Assembly: GCF_005887555.1 (NCBI RefSeq)
Contig: NZ_VCIA01000001.1
Coordinates: 1,736,001-1,800,000, forward strand
Source of the DNA: Lentibacillus cibarius
GTDB lineage: Bacteria > Bacillota > Bacilli > Bacillales > Amphibacillaceae
DNA: 64,000 bases
Direction: 5' to 3'
The position numbers were made by a program, and so were the translations under genes. The notes beneath the pieces are model-generated. The model was not told the origin of the DNA. It saw only the letters and a program-made list of their open reading frames with translations, and made no database searches. This document shows positions 59,685 to 64,000 of this stretch, piece after piece (within the stretch, counting starts at the first letter, position 1; each line of letters starts with the position of its first letter).

Positions 59685-60602
59685 GTGTCTAAAGAACAAA
59701 ACAGTAAACAGCACTATCCGTTATATCCCAACTACGGGACAATCACACGCTTCGAGGATGTTGCAGTTACGGTTCCAGAACAGCGGCAGTACCGTCAACC
59801 AGGACTGGAACGTCTCATGGTTCCACGACCAATTATCGAAAATCCGAATGAAACCGGAAGCGGAAAACTGACTGGAAAAGTAGCACTTATTACCGGTGGT
59901 GACAGCGGGATGGGCGCAGCGGCAGCGATCGCTTTTGCAAAGGAAGGGGCCGACGTGGCCATTGCATATTTGGATGAGCATGAAGATGCAAATCGTACGA
60001 AAAATAGAATTGAACAATTAGGACAGCGCTGCCTTTTATTACCTGGCGATCTTAGAGAAAAGCAACAGTGCGTCCATATTGTCGAAAAAACCGTGGAAAT
60101 ATTTGGTGCACTGCATGTGCTTTGCAACCATGTCGGCATTCAGTTTCAACAATTAAGCCTGGAGGATATTACAGACGAGCAGTTTGATGATACCTTTAAA
60201 GTAAACATTTACTCGCACTTTTATACGACCCGTGCCGCGCTGAAATACCTGGAAGCGGGTAGTTCCATCATCAATACATCATCGGTTGTGACCTTTGACG
60301 GACATGAACAATTAATGGATTACACAGCGACAAAAGGGGCCAATATTGGTTTCACCAGGGCCTTAGCCAACAATCTTGTAAAAAAAGGGATCCGCGTCAA
60401 CGCTATCGCCCCCGGACGTATCTGGACACCGCTCATTCCGTCCAGTTTCTCGGCCGACCAAGTACCGCTTGCTGGCAACCCAATGGATCGTCAAAGCCAG
60501 CCATTCGAAGTTGCACCAACGTTTGTTTACCTAGCGAGTGATGATTCCCGCTTCGTAACCGGGCAGACCCTACATGTGAATGGAGGGCAGGTACTGGAAT
60601 AA
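59685..60602 (+). CDS. SDR oxidoreductase with N-terminal extension (YhdF/YhxD-like)
   Basis: A 305-aa SDR. The first ~60 residues ([32 protein letters not shown]) are the extension of the general-stress YhdF/YhxD group. Then the cofactor loop [21 protein letters not shown] where NNAG is usual, TSSVVTFDG and the catalytic [15 protein letters not shown] follow. The end is [20 protein letters not shown] is 11 nt before GTG 59685. The ATG at 59658 lies before that site and is less likely. General-stress control in this group is known but no SigB promoter was found. Confidence 0.83.
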   Translation: MSKEQNSKQHYPLYPNYGTITRFEDVAVTVPEQRQYRQPGLERLMVPRPIIENPNETGSGKLTGKVALITGGDSGMGAAAAIAFAKEGADVAIAYLDEHEDANRTKNRIEQLGQRCLLLPGDLREKQQCVHIVEKTVEIFGALHVLCNHVGIQFQQLSLEDITDEQFDDTFKVNIYSHFYTTRAALKYLEAGSSIINTSSVVTFDGHEQLMDYTATKGANIGFTRALANNLVKKGIRVNAIAPGRIWTPLIPSSFSADQVPLAGNPMDRQSQPFEVAPTFVYLASDDSRFVTGQTLHVNGGQVLE

Positions 60603-60666
60603 ACCGCTAAAAGGCAGCCTTTGTTGTTAGGGTTGGTTAATGGCTTTACTACAATAATACAGCAAT

Positions 60667-61215
60667 TTAATAATCACGTAACACATTTCCCTTGTCATCA
60701 TAATAGCGATATTTAAGTGTATAGCTACCGTCATTCGCTTCCGGAAGTTTTATCCAGTTAACCGAATACTTATGCACGTTCAAAGGCTGCCTTAGCGTTT
60801 GACCATTAACCTCTATTTCCATTCTAGCGGCTTCATTTTCCTGGTTCGTCACCACTATAAACCCACTGACATCATGATTAATCAGATGTACCAAAAATGG
60901 AGCAAGTGGACCATCCTCACTGGTTTCAACATGCTGCCATTTATAATTTCCATCCGGGTTCTTCCAAAATTGCATGTAAGCGGGATGGCCATTCGATAAA
61001 AAGGCAACCAATCGATTATCCTGTATATCTTTGATCTCCAAAATATGAATGGTCTTATTCTCATAACCTTCCACTGATTTGATCACTTGTTTAATATCAC
61101 TTTTATCATTGCCATACAACTGCTGTTCGCCACTCGAAAAGCTCACAACTACCGTGACAGCAATGATGATAGCAATGATCAAATAACCTTTTCTGTTGTT
61201 CATGAATGCCATCAT
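60667..61215 (-). CDS. Membrane-anchored protein, unknown
   Basis: A protein of about 182 aa with one N-terminal helix (GYLIIAIIIAVTVVVSFSSG) and an extracellular part rich in Asn/Asp/Tyr, with NGHPAYMQFWKNPDGNYKWQ, VNWIKLPEANDGSYTLKYRY. Three in-frame ATGs compete; AAAGGGG best fits ATG 61215. Beta-rich, perhaps a lipid- or sugar-binding fold. No family recognised. Confidence 0.65.
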   Translation of the reverse strand: MMAFMNNRKGYLIIAIIIAVTVVVSFSSGEQQLYGNDKSDIKQVIKSVEGYENKTIHILEIKDIQDNRLVAFLSNGHPAYMQFWKNPDGNYKWQHVETSEDGPLAPFLVHLINHDVSGFIVVTNQENEAARMEIEVNGQTLRQPLNVHKYSVNWIKLPEANDGSYTLKYRYYDDKGNVLRDY

Positions 61216-61311
61216 CTTCATGCCCCTTTAAAAATTACGAGTGGTTCTGCTTTTTCTTTATAAGCACCTTACTACACCGGAAACCCTTGTAGATTCACTT
61301 AAACACCTCAA

Positions 61312-64000
61312 TTACAATACATTCTTATTCGCTTTCGGCACCAGCATTGGTGGCATTTCGTGTCGCAAGCGCCATATAAAGTCCATCGGCTTACTTCCGG
61401 AATGCTGTACGTAATCCGCGGTTCCCAGAAATATGTATGGGGATGTATACCCATTTTCTTTTTTATATTCCCGCACAAACAACATAATTTGGTGGTCGTT
61501 TTCTTTATGATGAATGTAGCGTTGTGCTGTTTTACTATTCGGTGAAACGGTACTTTGTGTTTGCCAATGGATTAGCCGCTCATTAATCGCATAATCCTCA
61601 TACAATGTGGACGGGGAGAAGTCCTTTTCCGATTTGTTTAATGTGATAAAGAATGCATCCGCACCTTTATCCTTAAAGTGTTTCACACCTTCACGAAAAG
61701 CTGGTGCCTTTTGTTCATTATAATACCCCATCGCGGCCATTATTTGATTGATATTGTACTTAGCATGTATACGCAACGGTGATGAAAAGTCCAAGTCATG
61801 CATGAATTCCATTTCACTTAAATGGTTGCGATTATAATCTAGAATTTGCATCATTTCCCTTTTGATTTCAGGAACCTGGACAATATGCTGCACCCCGTCT
61901 TCAATCGACTGGAAACCTTCCTCGACTGGTGCATTTTTATAAAAAGAATAATAAAACATGTTAGCCATTAAACGCTCTTCTTCACTATGTATTTGAAAGT
62001 CATCCAAATACCGCAGATAAAAATCCAGAAGCCGCTTGGAATCTAAGTGAAACAAATTTGGAAGCCGTTTGGTAACCATTTTTTCATCTGTAAAATAAAA
62101 ATCATTTTTAATACCTGCTTCAACTAGCATTCGACTAAACGACCGATCGGCGCTCTTGCCGTAAAAGTCGTAAATCGACATTTGATAGTAGGTCAAGAAA
62201 TGATTCAATGTCAATGCTTGGTCAGCGTTGGCATGAAAATCCTTTAGCTTTTGAATTATATGACTACGACGATTGCTCAGCTGTCTTATACTCCGCAACA
62301 CATATTCTTTTGCTTGTTTTTCCATGACAATGAAAGACCCTCTTGGTAAGGTGCTAAATCCATTTTCAACGTAATGCTTGATCGAATGCTTTGTTTTCCC
62401 AACGAGCGCCCGAAACTTCTCCTCAAAGCTATAGTTTTTATGCGCTTGGCCAATAAAGTCAAGGACAGTTAGACAATCTTTATCCTCATGTAGCCGTAAT
62501 CCTCGCCCAAGTTGTTGCAAGAATACCGTTAAACTTTCCGTTGGACGCAAAAACAAAGTAGTATTAACAGTAGGTATGTCGACCCCTTCGTTATACAAAT
62601 CAGCAACAAAAATAAACGTCATTTCCCCCGCTTCCAATTCCTTCTTAGCAGATTCCCTTGTTTCCTTGTCAGAACCCCCATGCAATGCAACGGACTTCAC
62701 ACCTTGTTGATTGAAGTAATCGGCCATAAATTGAGCATGCTGCACACCGGCACAAAAGCCGAGCCCTTTCACTTCATCCAAATCGGTAACATACTGCTTC
62801 ACACTTTTTAAAATTTGATGGGCACGAAACGTATCACCCGTATACAAATTTTCTAATTCTCGCATGTCATACCCTTTATTTCGCCAAGTCACCTGGGACA
62901 AATCAACACTATCAGTTATACAAAAGTATTGAAACGGGCTTAATAACTTCTGATCAACCGCTTCTGTTAAGCGCATTTCAGCAGCAATTCGGTCATCAAA
63001 ATAAGGTAATATACTTTTCCCATCCATACGTTCCGGTGTTGCTGTCAATCCAAGCAGCACTTTTGGTCGATAATATTGGAGCAATGTTTGATATGAAGCT
63101 GCTGCAGCATGATGAAATTCATCAACAATAATAAAATCATAGTAGTCAGGCGACGTGTACTCATCAAGCTTTCGACTATTAAAACTTTGGATACTAATAA
63201 ATAGATGGTCGATATGATCCGGTTGATTGATACCTACTAATAAATCACCAAAATTTAAATCCTGCATAATCGCGCGAAATGTATCCAAGCTTTGTTTTAA
63301 AATTTCCTCCCTATGCGCAACAAACAACAACCGCTGGGGACGTCCTTGTTCCTGGACAAAACGTTTATAGTCAAAAGCAGATATAACCGTTTTGCCGACA
63401 CCAGTTGCTGCAACTAATAGATTGTTATATTTTCCATGTACTTTCCTTTCCACATCAAGATTTTCTAGTATTTCTTTTTGGAAAAAATACGGCTTTATTT
63501 CAAATGAAAAATGGATCGGCTTCTCGTCCCGTTCTTTTTTACTTAACGTTGCTTGCAGATATTGATGGTCTTCTTCCTTGTCATAGTGAAACGGTTCAAA
63601 TTCATCACTATTCCAGTATGTTTCAAACGTGGCGTCCATTTTTTTAAAGACATCAAATGAGTCCTTTTCTGTGATTTTCACATTCCACTCCAAACCAGAT
63701 GTCAAAGCTGGATTGGAAAGATTGGACGAACCGATATAGGCTGTACTAAAGTTCGTATGTCGTTTAAAAACATAGGCCTTCGCATGTAATCTTGTTTGAT
63801 CAACATCATATGAAACTTTGATCGTTGTGTTTGGCAATTGACCTAATTCCTTGATGGCTTTGTAGTCAGTCGCTTGCATATAGGATGTGGTAATAATGCG
63901 TAGTTGACCACCCTGACCTGTAAACGCTTTAAGTTCTTTTATAATCCCACGAATGCCACTCCATTTAATAAAGGATACGAGCATGTCAATTCGGTCAGAA
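61312..64000 (-). CDS. PLD-like / DEAD-type helicase / DUF3427 protein, 5' end outside window
   Basis: At least 895 residues are visible. The frame runs on past 64000 (SDRID before MLVSF), so the true start is outside. Order: a PLD-like nuclease domain with one HKD half-motif ([26 protein letters not shown]); a superfamily 2 helicase with Walker [15 protein letters not shown] box, [10 protein letters not shown] and QQLGRGLR; then a C-terminal DUF3427 domain with PLPRGSF-like ends. Proteins of this architecture are scattered among bacteria and often lie in variable or defence-rich regions, but their function is not settled. HKD, ATPase and helicase motifs appear intact. Confidence 0.85.
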   Translation of the reverse strand, partial: SDRIDMLVSFIKWSGIRGIIKELKAFTGQGGQLRIITTSYMQATDYKAIKELGQLPNTTIKVSYDVDQTRLHAKAYVFKRHTNFSTAYIGSSNLSNPALTSGLEWNVKITEKDSFDVFKKMDATFETYWNSDEFEPFHYDKEEDHQYLQATLSKKERDEKPIHFSFEIKPYFFQKEILENLDVERKVHGKYNNLLVAATGVGKTVISAFDYKRFVQEQGRPQRLLFVAHREEILKQSLDTFRAIMQDLNFGDLLVGINQPDHIDHLFISIQSFNSRKLDEYTSPDYYDFIIVDEFHHAAAASYQTLLQYYRPKVLLGLTATPERMDGKSILPYFDDRIAAEMRLTEAVDQKLLSPFQYFCITDSVDLSQVTWRNKGYDMRELENLYTGDTFRAHQILKSVKQYVTDLDEVKGLGFCAGVQHAQFMADYFNQQGVKSVALHGGSDKETRESAKKELEAGEMTFIFVADLYNEGVDIPTVNTTLFLRPTESLTVFLQQLGRGLRLHEDKDCLTVLDFIGQAHKNYSFEEKFRALVGKTKHSIKHYVENGFSTLPRGSFIVMEKQAKEYVLRSIRQLSNRRSHIIQKLKDFHANADQALTLNHFLTYYQMSIYDFYGKSADRSFSRMLVEAGIKNDFYFTDEKMVTKRLPNLFHLDSKRLLDFYLRYLDDFQIHSEEERLMANMFYYSFYKNAPVEEGFQSIEDGVQHIVQVPEIKREMMQILDYNRNHLSEMEFMHDLDFSSPLRIHAKYNINQIMAAMGYYNEQKAPAFREGVKHFKDKGADAFFITLNKSEKDFSPSTLYEDYAINERLIHWQTQSTVSPNSKTAQRYIHHKENDHQIMLFVREYKKENGYTSPYIFLGTADYVQHSGSKPMDFIWRLRHEMPPMLVPKANKNVL

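Overview
The window looks like chromosomal DNA of a moderately halophilic, low-to-mid GC member of the Bacillaceae, in the Lentibacillus/Virgibacillus/Oceanobacillus neighbourhood. This is inferred from Shine-Dalgarno sites close to AAGGAGG, many Bacillus subtilis-type families (YutJ, YvdTSR-like efflux set, YjzC, flotillin, PucR, RlmN), and a heavy load of salt and osmotic functions: a BCCT betaine-type transporter, an NhaC antiporter, and a UmpAB (DUF1538) antiporter pair with a PII-like partner. No rRNA or tRNA genes were seen.

Layout. 0-8.5 kb: a minus-strand nitrogen-salvage cluster with a PucR-type regulator, two XapX membrane proteins, an isochorismatase-fold hydrolase, the three-subunit oxamate carbamoyltransferase (AllF/AllG/AllH, old FdrA/DUF1116/DUF2877), carbamate kinase and a cupin cut by the window edge. 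A deletion or insertion scar interrupts it at 5.08-5.38 kb. 8.7-14.5 kb: an unassigned 423-aa protein, then a class I ribonucleotide reductase operon (alpha, NrdI-like flavodoxin, beta). Its leader holds two NrdR boxes exactly 32 bp apart, a cobalamin riboswitch and a terminator. 15-19 kb: BCCT transporter, NhaC, DUF421. 19.3-22.5 kb: a ParM-like actin, its ParR-like partner and a candidate centromere, next to an RlmN-type methyltransferase. 22.5-24.2 and 48.2-49.8 kb: two ISLre2 copies with the same predicted transposase, each with its own 9-bp target duplication. 25-26.9 kb: LLM flavin oxidoreductase, DinB, and a remnant of a second LLM gene.

26.9-34.7 kb: a complete Tat-dependent DMSO-reductase-family operon (tatA, radical SAM, TorD-type chaperone, DmsA, DmsB, DmsC, polyferredoxin, second tatA) behind a perfect Fnr-type box. 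The radical SAM gene appears frameshifted near its end by a GA duplication. 35-40.2 kb: succinate/acetate CoA-transferase with a LytTR regulator, YutJ-like NDH-2, and paired SMR exporters with TetR and two operator palindromes. 40.4-47.6 kb: UmpAB plus tandem PII protein, thioesterase, SDR and MarR genes, AbrB-family transporter. 48-54.3 kb: a decaying accessory region with a 35-aa DUF2281-type protein, broken membrane genes, an orphan DnaD-like gene, a pentapeptide protein and an orphan PemK/MazF. 54.7-56.3 kb: an ArsR - ArsP permease - 49-aa Cys-pair protein operon with palindromic operators. 56.3-64 kb: flotillin, YjzC, SDR, and the start-truncated PLD-helicase-DUF3427 protein at the edge.

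The most unusual feature is a set of intergenic 'phrase' arrays. Three unrelated sequence families at four loci (10.14, 24.23, 38.76 and 52.14 kb) share one design: a 21-bp period made of a constant core of about 12 bp plus a variable spacer of about 9 bp. Twenty-one base pairs is two helical turns. A fifth array (19.08 kb) has a 52-bp palindromic unit, about five turns. Three of the arrays sit between convergent genes. I cannot assign a function.
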